Below are positions 56,391 to 64,000 of a stretch of DNA of 64,000 nt, piece after piece. The position numbers were made by a program, and so were the translations under genes. How positions within the stretch are numbered: the stretch's first letter is position 1; the number at the start of each line of letters is the position of its first letter. Under the pieces are notes generated by a model. That model was not told the origin of the DNA. It did no database searches and worked only from the letters and a program-made list of their open reading frames with translations. This stretch comes from Rhodanobacter fulvus Jip2 (GTDB lineage Bacteria > Pseudomonadota > Gammaproteobacteria > Xanthomonadales > Rhodanobacteraceae). The DNA lies in assembly GCF_000264315.1 (NCBI RefSeq), contig NZ_AJXU01000028.1, positions 1 to 64,000 on the forward strand, given 5' to 3'.

Positions 56391-57095
56391 ATGTCAGACC
56401 TTTCCCGCTTTCCGATCGCCCAGCGCTGGCCGGCGCAGCATCCTGATCGGATCCAGCTGTATTCGCTCAATACGCCCAACGGCGTAAAGGCGTCGATCAT
56501 GCTGGAGGAGACGGGCCTGCCGTACGAGCCGCACCTGGTCGATATCACCCGCAACGAAAGCCACACGCCGGAGTTTCTTTCGCTGAACCCCAACGGCAAG
56601 ATCCCCGCGATCATCGACCCCGATGGGCCGCGCGGCGAACCGCTGGCGTTGTTCGAGTCCGGCGCCATCCTGATGTACCTGGCCGACAAGACGGGCAAGT
56701 TCATCTCCACCGATCCGGCCCAGCGCTGGCACACGATCCAGTGGGTGTTTTTCCAGATGGCGTCGATCGGCCCGATGTTCGGCCAAGTCGGTTTCTTCAA
56801 CAAGTTCGCCGGCAAGGAGTACGCCGACAAGCGTCCGCTGCGGCGCTACGTGGACGAATCGAAGCGGCTTCTCGGCGTATTGAATGGACGTCTGGACGGC
56901 CGTGACTGGATCATGGGGGATGACTACAGCATTGCCGACATCGCCACCGTCGGCTGGGTCAACAACCTGATCACCTTCTACGAGGCGCGCGAGCTGGTCG
57001 GTTACGACGCGTTTGCCAGCGTCGGGCGCTGGCTCAATCGGGCGCTGGAACGCCCGGCGGTGCAGCGTGGCCTGAAGATTCCCAGCCGCGACTGA
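56391..57095 (+). CDS. Glutathione S-transferase-like protein, Nu-class
   Basis: A 234-residue protein of the YghU/YfcG (Nu-class) group of GST-fold disulfide reductases. The thioredoxin-like N-terminus has IQLYSLNTPNGVKASIMLEE (about 21-40), with the Asn-Gly motif that replaces the GST catalytic residue. NPNGKIPAIIDPDG (about 66-79) and FESGAILMYLADKTG follow. The C-terminal helical domain (about 115-220) has the DYSIADIATVGW motif. The ATG at 56391 has AAGGAG upstream. The substrate is unknown. Confidence 0.9.
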   Translation: MSDLSRFPIAQRWPAQHPDRIQLYSLNTPNGVKASIMLEETGLPYEPHLVDITRNESHTPEFLSLNPNGKIPAIIDPDGPRGEPLALFESGAILMYLADKTGKFISTDPAQRWHTIQWVFFQMASIGPMFGQVGFFNKFAGKEYADKRPLRRYVDESKRLLGVLNGRLDGRDWIMGDDYSIADIATVGWVNNLITFYEARELVGYDAFASVGRWLNRALERPAVQRGLKIPSRD

Positions 57096-57097
57096 CT

Positions 57098-57124
57098 TGC
57101 GGGAGCGGCTTCAGCCGCGATGCT
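57098..57124 (+). repeat. Solo REP-like element after GST gene
   Basis: TGCGGGAGCGGCTTCAGCCG followed by CGATGCT: one copy of the REP family, with a C in place of T near the start. It lies between the convergent GST-like and trehalase genes. Confidence 0.83.
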
Positions 57125-57142
57125 CTTCAATCCACAGCACGA

Positions 57143-58831
57143 TCAATGAACCGCGTAGCCCGCGCGCCGCTCGTGGTCGGGTTGCGCAGCGTGCAACAAC
57201 TGCTGCAACTTCAGGTACACGCCATTGGTCCAGCCGAAGCCGATGACGTTGTCCTTGTAGCCGGCGCTGATCTTCACGTCGGCGTTGCCGCTGACCATGT
57301 TGTATTTCTCGCGGATGGTGCCGTCGGCGGCCAGGCTGCGGTCGATGGTGGCGGTGAACGCGCGGGCGATCCGCCGTGCGTCGGTGTGGAAACCGTAGGC
57401 ATCGAGGCCGGCCACGGCCAGCCAGTTGGTGGGTGCCCAGCCGAACGGCGCATCCCATTGCGCGCCGCTGACGTGATCGCTCATCGCCAACCCGCCCATG
57501 TGTTCGAACACCGGCAGCTTCGCGCGTACCGCCTCGGCTTGCCGCGGCGACGCGGCGCCGGCCCATAGCGGATAGAAGGTGGTCAGGTAGGCGTAGTTCG
57601 ATGACGTCTTGTTGACGAAGTCGTAGTCCATGTACATCCCGCGGTCGGCGCGCCACAGGTAGGTGTCGATCGCGCGTCGCCGCGCATCGGCGGCGCTGGC
57701 CCAGCGCTGCGCGTCGTCATCGAGATCGAGCCGCGCCGCGAAATCGTGCAGGTCGCGCTCGTAGCGGTAGAGCAGGCTGTTCAATCCCACCGGCGCGTAG
57801 TGATGGGTGGACCCGCCAAACGGGCCGAAGCGGAAACTGGTGTCGAAGCCGGATTCGCGCATGGCGCGGTCGCCCAGGTAGAAATCCGCGCTGAGGCGGT
57901 AGCCGTTGGACCACGCCGCGGCGCATACGGCCGAGGCCTGCACGTCGCAGCTGACGGTTTTCAGGTGCGCGGCCTCGGCCGCGTCAGGATGCTCGGGCGC
58001 CTTGACCAGGTAATCGCGGTGAATCGACGGGTGCGCCAGCAGCCAATCGATGGCCGTGACCAGATAGTCGCTGTCGGGAATCTCCTGCACCGGTCGTGCG
58101 CCACCCAGGTCGAAATAGCGGGCCAGGCCGGTGTCGCCGGCGCGATGCTCCTTGCGCAGCCAGATGTCATGGTCCCTGACCGCCAGCGGGTAGGCATGCC
58201 GCAGCCATGCCTGCGCCTCGGCGCGGTTGCGGAAAGCGGCGGGGTCATCCAGCAGGGCGCGGATCATCGCGCCCAGGAACGGAGGTTGCGAACGGGTGAG
58301 GTAATAGGTTCGATTGGCGTTGAGCACGGCGCCGTAATGCGCCACCTCGAACAGGAAATTGTCGACCATGCCGCGCGCCAGGGCAGGGCGGTGATCGGCC
58401 AGCAGGCCCAGCACGATGAAATAGCTGTCCCAGCCGTACATCTCGTTGAAGAAACCACCCGGCACCACGTAGGGATGGGGCAGATACAGCAAACCCTGGA
58501 CGTCCAATCGGGTGGGCGAGAGGCCGGCCAGTTCGGTGATCGGACGCGGCAGCTTGCGCACATCGACGCCGCATGGCTGCTTCAGCCGGGCAACCTTCGG
58601 CGGTGTCGGTACGTTCGCCGGCAGGTACAGCACGGGATGGCTGGCGATCTTGCTGTCCGCCAGCGAGGCGCAGTCGTCCATCGAGCGCGTCAGCGTGCTC
58701 CACGCATGATCGATATAGGCACGGGTGCGTTGCGGATCAGGCTGGGCGCTCCCAGGCTGGGCGCCCCAGGCGCCCGCCGCAAGCGCCAGCGACAAAGCGG
58801 TGGCAAACGCGCATCGGAAAAAAATCTTCAT
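57143..58831 (-). CDS. treA: Periplasmic trehalase
   Basis: Hydrolyses trehalose to two glucose molecules. It is a GH37 enzyme of 562 residues with a signal peptide (about 1-23, FATALSLALAAGAWG). The family signatures are PGGFFNEMYGWDSYF (about 137) and QWDAPFGWAPTNW (about 467). The catalytic Asp and Glu lie in the regions of DSTHHY-like GGSTHHYAP and QWD. A GGGAGGGG ribosome-binding site precedes the ATG. It is convergent with the GST-like gene, with a REP copy near the stop. Confidence 0.94.
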   Translation of the reverse strand: MKIFFRCAFATALSLALAAGAWGAQPGSAQPDPQRTRAYIDHAWSTLTRSMDDCASLADSKIASHPVLYLPANVPTPPKVARLKQPCGVDVRKLPRPITELAGLSPTRLDVQGLLYLPHPYVVPGGFFNEMYGWDSYFIVLGLLADHRPALARGMVDNFLFEVAHYGAVLNANRTYYLTRSQPPFLGAMIRALLDDPAAFRNRAEAQAWLRHAYPLAVRDHDIWLRKEHRAGDTGLARYFDLGGARPVQEIPDSDYLVTAIDWLLAHPSIHRDYLVKAPEHPDAAEAAHLKTVSCDVQASAVCAAAWSNGYRLSADFYLGDRAMRESGFDTSFRFGPFGGSTHHYAPVGLNSLLYRYERDLHDFAARLDLDDDAQRWASAADARRRAIDTYLWRADRGMYMDYDFVNKTSSNYAYLTTFYPLWAGAASPRQAEAVRAKLPVFEHMGGLAMSDHVSGAQWDAPFGWAPTNWLAVAGLDAYGFHTDARRIARAFTATIDRSLAADGTIREKYNMVSGNADVKISAGYKDNVIGFGWTNGVYLKLQQLLHAAQPDHERRAGYAVH

Positions 58832-59039
58832 CGGAATGCTGCCCCTCCCAGGCTTGCGTCCCTCGCGGTGACACACCCTCGACTTTGGAAGCGGCGTGCC
58901 GCTCTCGAGCCACCGTTCAGATCGGAGTCCCTCCCGCTCTCGACCGCTGCCAATGGCCGCCCAGCGTGACGACAAGCCTCGATCTCGGCACTTCGCAAAG
59001 AGAGGTGCCGATACCTCCCCGCCCAGGATGCGGCGATCG

Positions 59040-59222
59040 CTATCGGGAACCCGCCGTACCGCTGTCGTTGCAGGCCGGATGTCCGCAGCGGCAATCGTCG
59101 GGCTCGTCGGACAACGGGGATTCCACCCGCTTGCGGCAGTGTTCGCTGCAATACGCTTCACCCTTCGGTACGGTGCAGCGGCAGGCGGGATGGGCGCATT
59201 GCTGGTTGGCGGTGGCATTCAT
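59040..59222 (-). CDS. Metallothionein-like peptide
   Basis: A 60-residue cysteine-rich protein with eight Cys (C9, C14, C16, C25, C29, C44, C46 and C51) and several His. The start MNATANQQCAHPACRCTVPK resembles bacterial zinc-type metallothioneins (SmtA/PmtA family). GEAYCSEHC and DDCRCGHPAC are shared with it. The ATG at 59222 has GAGGA. It probably binds Zn, Cd or Cu. It directly follows the truncated DUF4142 gene, ten bases away, forming a likely operon. Confidence 0.85.
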   Translation of the reverse strand: MNATANQQCAHPACRCTVPKGEAYCSEHCRKRVESPLSDEPDDCRCGHPACNDSGTAGSR

Positions 59223-59232
59223 GGAAGCGTCC

Positions 59233-59433
59233 TCATTGGCCGGTGGCATCGTTCATGGAAGATTCGCCCGTGAGCTTCTGGGCCATCTGCACTTCGGCGA
59301 TGCCATCAGCGGTGGCGCGGATCATGAAGTTGCTGTCGGTCGCATTCACGGAGTGCGGCCGTGCGGAGGCGGCGCAGACAAAACCAGGCGCCAAGGCGCT
59401 GGCGGCGAGTGTGGCGAGGAACCGACGGGACAT
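59233..59433 (-). CDS. Short DUF4142-like secreted protein, probably truncated
   Basis: A 66-residue product with a signal peptide (about 1-22, RRFLATLAASALAPGFVCA). The mature part SNFMIRATADGIAEVQMAQK is the opening of DUF4142 (usual length about 140-180), then it stops at TGESSMNDATGQ. No further DUF4142 sequence is found in any frame downstream. It is probably a truncated remnant, or a minimal form kept for translation coupling to the metallothionein gene. Function unknown. Confidence 0.6.
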   Translation of the reverse strand: MSRRFLATLAASALAPGFVCAASARPHSVNATDSNFMIRATADGIAEVQMAQKLTGESSMNDATGQ

Positions 59434-59596
59434 TTCGCTCTCCTTGGAGATGGCCGTCCAAGCAAAACCCACGTCGGGGCAAGGAGGCGTGATCTTTTCG
59501 TCGACCGGACATGACGCGAGGCGGCGGCGCGCTCCATTTGCTTGCTGCCACGGAATGCGTCCGCCGTTATCGCACCGGGCGGGGACTTTGGCGACA

Positions 59597-60964
59597 TCAG
59601 TGGTCCGGAGGCCGATGCCGATTCCTGCCGGTGCGCTCGATGCGTCGCTGGCGCCATGCCAGCAGCGGCGGCGTGGAAATGCCGTGGACGATGATGCTGA
59701 GCACGACGGTCGTTATCGCGAAATGGGAGACCAGCGCGGCATCATCGCCATCGAGCCCGCAGGTCATCGCGAAAGCCAGGTAGTTCAGGCTGCCGATGCC
59801 GCGCACGCCGAGCCAGCCGATCAGCAGCCGCCGTCGCAGCGGTATGCCGCTGCCGATCGTCGACAGGTAGACCGACAGCGGACGCACACCCACAAACAGC
59901 ACCAGCGCCAACGTCATGCCCGCCATGTGCCAGTAGCGGGCAAACGCGGCCCCCAGCAGCAGTACCAGCGCGGCAGCCATCAGTCGCTCGAGGGTGGTGC
60001 CGAACGACAGCGCGTCGGACACCACCAGGCCCGCCGATGTGGCCGGGTGGCTGATGTCGTCCGGGCCGACCCGATTCGGGTTCACGAGCATCTCCGCGGG
60101 TGGATGCTCAAGCGGTTCGCCAGCTTGCCCCAGGCGCGGGTGTGGATGCTGCGCGACCACGCGCAGTTCGGCGTGGCGCAAACCCAGGCCCGCGGCAAAG
60201 GCCGCGAGAAAGCTGGATGCGGACACCGCCTGGGCGGCGGCATAGGCCAGCGCCATCAATCCCAGCGCCAGGAAGTCGCTGGGCGCGGTGTCCTTGCTGG
60301 TGGCTTTCAGCCTCACGCCCAACAGCCCTGTCGCCCGGCCCAGGGCAAACCCGATGCCCAGGCCGCCCAGCAGCGACCAGGCGAAATCGCGCCACGCCCA
60401 CGACGCGACATCCGCGCTCGAAACCGGGCCGGGCATCATCAACAACGCAAGCGCCAGAAATGGCAGCGCCGTGCCGTCGTTCAGCCCGGCCTCGCCCGAA
60501 AGCGCGAGCCGCAAGGCATCCTTGTCGCGCGCATCGTCGACGGCCACCATGCTGGCAAGCACGGGGTCGGTCGGCGCCGCGATGGCACCCAGCAACAACG
60601 CCAACGGCCATGGGAAGCCGAACACTCCATGCGCCACCGCGCACAGGCCCAACACCGTCAACACCATCGCCGGCAACGCCAGCCGCGCCGCCGTGCGCCA
60701 CATCGCTCCATGAAAACCCACACGCAGTTTCAGGCCGGTCAGAAACAGCGAGATGACCAACGCCATCTCGGTCAGTCGCGCCGTGCTCAGGGCGTGCTCG
60801 GCAAAATCCACGTCCATCAGGTCCAGCACCCACGGACCGGCGATGATGCCGGCCAGCAGGTAGAGGCTGAACGAGGTCACCGGCAACCGGTGAATCCACC
60901 CGGAGGCCAGCGACATCAGCAACAACAAGCCGCCGATCAACGCAGACCATGCGGTAAAGCCCAT
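59597..60964 (-). CDS. Cation/proton antiporter (CPA1-type)
   Basis: A 455-residue membrane protein with about 12 helices. It resembles NhaP/CPA1 sodium or potassium/proton antiporters: GAIAAPTDPVLASMV (about 136-150) contains the conserved Thr-Asp-Pro, followed by LSGEAGLNDGTALPF with conserved Glu and Asp. RLLIGWLGVRGIGSLNYL (about 385) is another family motif. The ATG has an AGGA ribosome-binding site. The cytoplasmic loop (about 275-310) is His- and Pro-rich. Substrate ion is not certain. Confidence 0.9.
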   Translation of the reverse strand: MGFTAWSALIGGLLLLMSLASGWIHRLPVTSFSLYLLAGIIAGPWVLDLMDVDFAEHALSTARLTEMALVISLFLTGLKLRVGFHGAMWRTAARLALPAMVLTVLGLCAVAHGVFGFPWPLALLLGAIAAPTDPVLASMVAVDDARDKDALRLALSGEAGLNDGTALPFLALALLMMPGPVSSADVASWAWRDFAWSLLGGLGIGFALGRATGLLGVRLKATSKDTAPSDFLALGLMALAYAAAQAVSASSFLAAFAAGLGLRHAELRVVAQHPHPRLGQAGEPLEHPPAEMLVNPNRVGPDDISHPATSAGLVVSDALSFGTTLERLMAAALVLLLGAAFARYWHMAGMTLALVLFVGVRPLSVYLSTIGSGIPLRRRLLIGWLGVRGIGSLNYLAFAMTCGLDGDDAALVSHFAITTVVLSIIVHGISTPPLLAWRQRRIERTGRNRHRPPDH

Positions 60965-61160
60965 GGGCGGGATCCTGGCGAAGTGGGCGGATGGTTGACT
61001 ACGCAGGGCCGCGAATGGCGCCCCGACGGTTACGGGAGGATCAAGCCCTCAACGCGAAGGCACGCGGCGAAGGCACGCGCGCGGCCGGAATGGCAAGCGC
61101 GCGCGTGGTGCCCTGTGCGGCATCGGTTGCGCCGCGCAAGGCTGTGGATCGGTCGCGCCC

Positions 61161-61580
61161 TCAATGCGGCGTGGAAACGCGTTCGGCGACCTGCTGCTTG
61201 AGTGAGCGTGCGTCGGTGGCCTCGAGATCGGCCTGGGCCACGATGCCGCAGATGGCGCCATTCGCATCGACGATGGGCACCCGGCGAATGCGGTGCCTGG
61301 CCATCAATTGGGCGCATTCCTCCAGCGTGGCGTCGTCGCGAACCGTCTGCGCCGGCGCCGTCATGCAACTGTCGACGGTCACGTCCTGCGCGCTGCCACC
61401 CACGGCCACGCAGCGCAGCACGATGTCGCGATCGGTGATCACGCCGATCGGCCGCATCTCGTCGTCCGTGACCGGGATCTCGCCCACGTCCTGCTCCAGC
61501 ATCAGCCGGGCGGCATGGGCCAGCGGGACGCCGGCGGAACACACGCGTGGACGGGGCGTCATGATGCTCTGAACGTTCAT
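61161..61580 (-). CDS. CBS domain pair protein
   Basis: A 139-residue soluble protein made of two CBS domains (about 6-62 and 71-130): IMTPRPRVCSAGVPLAHAAR with IPVTDDEMRPIGVITDRD, and CMTAPAQTVRDDATLEECAQ with RRVPIVDANGAICGIVAQAD. CBS pairs bind adenosine nucleotides and sense energy or stress. The ATG at 61580 has AGGAGA. It lies upstream of the antiporter gene on the same strand, with 196 bases between. Function inferred. Confidence 0.9.
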   Translation of the reverse strand: MNVQSIMTPRPRVCSAGVPLAHAARLMLEQDVGEIPVTDDEMRPIGVITDRDIVLRCVAVGGSAQDVTVDSCMTAPAQTVRDDATLEECAQLMARHRIRRVPIVDANGAICGIVAQADLEATDARSLKQQVAERVSTPH

Positions 61581-61760
61581 GCTTTCTCCTGGCTGCTTCG
61601 CTAAAAGCGCGGGGTCGATCGACCGCGTCGTGTCCGCAGAGATTGCACTGGCCCCGTTCAACAAAAGGTGTGCGAAGTGTCAAAGCTGCCACGGTTCACA
61701 GGCCGGTTGGGCGTGAGCAGGCCGACGATCGGTGCGTTCCTCGACCATGAAGCACGGCGC

Positions 61761-61794
61761 CGACGACCGCCCGGTTCATTTCCGGCGGTCGTCG
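61761..61794. terminator. Hairpin after the catalase gene
   Basis: An 11-bp perfect stem (61761-61771 with 61784-61794) and 12-base loop lies 17 bases after the catalase stop on the minus strand. There is no T-run, but the place suits a 3' end. Confidence 0.55.
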
Positions 61795-61810
61795 TGCCGC
61801 GCTGGCAACG

Positions 61811-63325
61811 TCAGCCGTCGCCCATGCCCTGGACCGGCTCCGGCGCGCTGCCGGCTTTCACCCGGGCTTCGATCCGCTGACCGATGTCGCTGTCGACGTG
61901 TTTCCAGTAATCGAATGCACGCTCCAGCACGGGGCTGCGCACGCCGCCAAGCAGGCTGCCGGCGACCTGTTCCACGAACTGCGCGCGCTGGGCGTCGTTC
62001 CACACCTCACGAACCAGCGTACCGGGCTGGCCAAAGTCGTCGTCCTGCGCATGCAGGGTGTAGGCACTGCGGGTCATCTCACCATCCGCCTCCCAGCCAT
62101 CAGCCACCGGGCCGGTCTGGTCCGACCAGCTGTGGCCGCCGCTGTTGGGTGCGTATACCGGCGCATTGCCCTGATGGTGGTACGCCATCTGGCCATCGAA
62201 CATGTAGCTGTTCACCGGCACCTTGGGCTGGTTCACCGGCAGCTGGTGGAAGTTGGTGCCGATGCGGTGGCGCTGTGCGTCGGCGTAGGCGAATGCACGG
62301 CCGAGCAGCATCTTGTCCGGCGACAGGCCGATGCCCGGCACCGTGTTGCCGGGGGAAAATGCCGCCTGCTCGATCTGCGCGAAGAAGTTGTCGGGGTTGC
62401 GGTTCAACGTCATCGTGCCGACCTTGATCAGCGGGTAATCCTTGTGCGGCCACACCTTGGTCAGGTCGAACGGATTGAAGCGGTAGTTTTTTGCCTCGGC
62501 ATACGGCATCACCTGCACCGATAGATCCCACGCGGGATGCTCGCCGCGGGCGATGGCCTCGAACAGGTCGCGGCGGTGGAAGTCCGCGTCCGTTCCGGCC
62601 ATCGCGGCGGCTTCGGCATTGTCGAAAAACGCCATGCCCTGACGTGTGTGGAAGTGGTACTTCACCCAGAACTTCTCGCCGGCGGCGTTGATCCACATGT
62701 AGGTATGCGAGCCGTAACCGTTCATGTGCCGCCACGTGCGCGGCAGGCCGCGTTCGCCCATGACGTAGGTGACCTGGTGCGCGCTTTCGGGGTTGCTGGT
62801 CCAGAAGTCCCACTGCATGTGGTTGTCGCGCAGGCCGGAGTCCGGCAGTCGCTTCTGGCTGCGGATGAAATGGGGAAACTTGATCGGGTCACGCAGGAAG
62901 AAGATCGGCGTGTTGTTGCCGACCAGATCGTAGTTGCCCTCGTCGGTGTAGAACTTCAGCGAGAAGCCGCGCACGTCGCGCCAGGTATCCGGGCTGCCCG
63001 ATTCGCCGGCCACGGTGGAGAAGCGCGCCAGCATGTCGGTCTTCGCACTTTTCTGGAACAGCGCCGCGCGGGTGTAGCGCGAGACATCCTCGGTGATTTC
63101 CAGCACGCCGAACGCGCCCGCACCCTTGGCATGCGGTTGCCGTTCGGGAACCTTCTCGCGGTTGAAGTGGGCCAGCTGCTCCAGCAGGTGCACGTCATGC
63201 AGCAGAATCGGACCGTCGGGCCCCAGCGTCAGCGAGTTGCGATCGCTGACCGCGGGTGCGCCCGTGCCGGTGGTCGAGCCGGTGGCGGGCGAACCGTTCC
63301 GGGGTGGGTTGCTGGAATTGCTCAT
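61811..63325 (-). CDS. Monofunctional haem catalase
   Basis: Breaks down hydrogen peroxide. The 504-residue small-subunit catalase has the active-site His65 ([14 protein letters not shown]), Asn at about 138 ([12 protein letters not shown]) and the haem-ligand Tyr347 ([14 protein letters not shown]). A short low-complexity N-terminal tail precedes it ([16 protein letters not shown]). The start at 63325 has GAGGAG. It is divergent from the alpha/beta hydrolase gene; the promoter region holds a small dyad at 63376. OxyR control is likely but not shown. Confidence 0.95.
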   Translation of the reverse strand: MSNSSNPPRNGSPATGSTTGTGAPAVSDRNSLTLGPDGPILLHDVHLLEQLAHFNREKVPERQPHAKGAGAFGVLEITEDVSRYTRAALFQKSAKTDMLARFSTVAGESGSPDTWRDVRGFSLKFYTDEGNYDLVGNNTPIFFLRDPIKFPHFIRSQKRLPDSGLRDNHMQWDFWTSNPESAHQVTYVMGERGLPRTWRHMNGYGSHTYMWINAAGEKFWVKYHFHTRQGMAFFDNAEAAAMAGTDADFHRRDLFEAIARGEHPAWDLSVQVMPYAEAKNYRFNPFDLTKVWPHKDYPLIKVGTMTLNRNPDNFFAQIEQAAFSPGNTVPGIGLSPDKMLLGRAFAYADAQRHRIGTNFHQLPVNQPKVPVNSYMFDGQMAYHHQGNAPVYAPNSGGHSWSDQTGPVADGWEADGEMTRSAYTLHAQDDDFGQPGTLVREVWNDAQRAQFVEQVAGSLLGGVRSPVLERAFDYWKHVDSDIGQRIEARVKAGSAPEPVQGMGDG

Positions 63326-63375
63326 GAGTCGCTCCTCGGTCAGTGGGCCAGCCAGTTTGCTCGCCCGGTCGTTGG

Positions 63376-63391
63376 GGTTGTGTCATCAACC
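63376..63391. promoter_or_regulatory. Small dyad in catalase promoter region
   Basis: GGTTG (63376-63380) and CAACC (63387-63391) flank six bases about 50-65 bases before the catalase start. It could be a regulatory site. I cannot match it to a known operator. Confidence 0.3.
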
Positions 63392-63552
63392 TTCGTTGCT
63401 GCAGATGCCATCCCATCAGAAGCCGTGTGAGGCGGCCATTGCACGTTAGGATGATGGTTGGCGCAACCCATGGCGCACACACAACCAGGGGGTGGTTGCC
63501 CCTGCCGAAACGGCGCAGCGCTCTGCCGGCCCTCAACCCAAGGAGATCGCCC

Positions 63553-64000
63553 ATGTCCCGCACCGACAGCAGCTTCACCACCCGTTCCGGGCATGTGCTG
63601 AGCGGCACCGTCGTGCAGCCGGTGGGCCCGGTTCGCGCGGTGGCGTTGTTCGCGCACTGCTTCACCTGCACCCGCGCCAGCCTGGCCGCGGTGAGGATCA
63701 CCGACGAGCTGGCACGGCTGGGCATTGCCACATTGCGTTTCGATTTCACCGGGCTGGGCTCGAGCGAGGGCGATTTCGCCAGCGTGGGTTTTCCCGGCGA
63801 CGTGGATGACCTGATCGACGCGTCGGAACATTTGGCCGCCACCATCGGTGCGCCGCAGTTGCTGATCGGCCACAGCCTGGGCGGCGCGGCCGTACTCGCG
63901 GCGGCGGCGCGTATTCCGTCGACGCGCGTGGTGGCCACCATCGGCGCGCCTTCCGACGTCAGCCATGTGCTGGACAGCATCGACGGCGACCTGCAGGCGA
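63553..64000 (+). CDS. Alpha/beta hydrolase (OsmC-fusion type), partial
   Basis: The first 149 codons of a gene that runs off the window. The start MSRTDSSFTTRSGHVL has AGGAG upstream. Motifs are FAHCFTCTRASLAAVR (the oxyanion region with a Cys-x-x-Cys-like CFTC), LRFDFTGLGSSEGDF and the nucleophile elbow LIGHSLGGAAVLAAAAR. This pattern matches the fused alpha/beta hydrolase-OsmC proteins of proteobacteria (about 400 residues), so an OsmC peroxidase domain may follow. That part is not visible here. It is divergent from the catalase gene. Confidence 0.85.
   Translation, partial: MSRTDSSFTTRSGHVLSGTVVQPVGPVRAVALFAHCFTCTRASLAAVRITDELARLGIATLRFDFTGLGSSEGDFASVGFPGDVDDLIDASEHLAATIGAPQLLIGHSLGGAAVLAAAARIPSTRVVATIGAPSDVSHVLDSIDGDLQA

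Overview
The window looks like a chromosomal segment of a high-GC gammaproteobacterium of the order Xanthomonadales, probably Rhodanobacteraceae (Dyella, Rhodanobacter or Luteibacter type). Three gene orders point there: cmk-rpsA-ihfB-lapA-lapB, divergent rne/rluC, and an rpfE-like/recJ/.../prfB/lysS block that resembles the Xanthomonas rpf region but has none of the rpfB/F/C/G quorum-sensing genes. No phage, transposase, integrase or CRISPR array was seen. The only mobile-looking DNA is a small REP-like palindrome family.

Layout. 1-3.4 kb: a 41-residue ribosomal protein L36, a LysR regulator and 2,4-dienoyl-CoA reductase (fadH). 3.5-11.8 kb: cmk, rpsA, ihfB, the LPS-control pair lapA/lapB, then a polyprenyl-phosphate sugar-1-phosphate transferase, a WbpM/CapD-like dehydratase and galU. 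Several of these overlap by a few bases, so LPS quality control and O-antigen sugar synthesis are probably coupled. 11.9-24.2 kb: an accessory, often divergently arranged region. It holds an amine oxidase-like FAD enzyme with csaA, an MBL-fold hydrolase, a thioredoxin-like protein, a PAS-GGDEF protein, and LysR or TetR regulators paired with an NmrA-like enzyme, an alpha/beta hydrolase and an SDR, plus msrA and a TMEM175-like channel. 24.3-32.3 kb: tpiA, secG, tRNA-Leu(GAG), a GacA/UvrY-type regulator, rne/rluC, phhB and nfuA. 32.3-37 kb: two small cytochromes c, a TraB-family membrane protein and the agmatine-to-putrescine pair aguA/aguB. 37-41.8 kb: an ABC-F ATPase, an rpfE-like gene and recJ.

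42-52.9 kb: a SpoIIAA-like protein, an asparagine-rich leader peptide with a terminator/antiterminator in front of asnB, prfB with its programmed frameshift, a repeat-rich small secreted protein, lysS, a YciI protein, a BolA protein, smc and zipA. 53-57 kb: a CueR-like regulator and a copper ATPase with YHS and heavy-metal-binding N-terminal domains, a small lipoprotein and a Nu-class GST-like protein. 57-64 kb: periplasmic trehalase, a metallothionein-like peptide behind a truncated DUF4142 gene, a cation/proton antiporter, a CBS-pair protein, a catalase and the start of an alpha/beta hydrolase that runs off the end. This last stretch reads as a stress and metal-resistance neighbourhood.

The most striking observation is upstream of asnB. 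A 40-codon reading frame carries seven Asn codons within ten positions. It is followed by an intrinsic terminator whose 5' arm can pair perfectly over 8 bp with RNA just downstream of the Asn codons. This is the architecture of ribosome-mediated transcription attenuation, here apparently sensing asparagine. The predicted promoter would place the transcript start at the leader ATG, so the leader may be leaderless.
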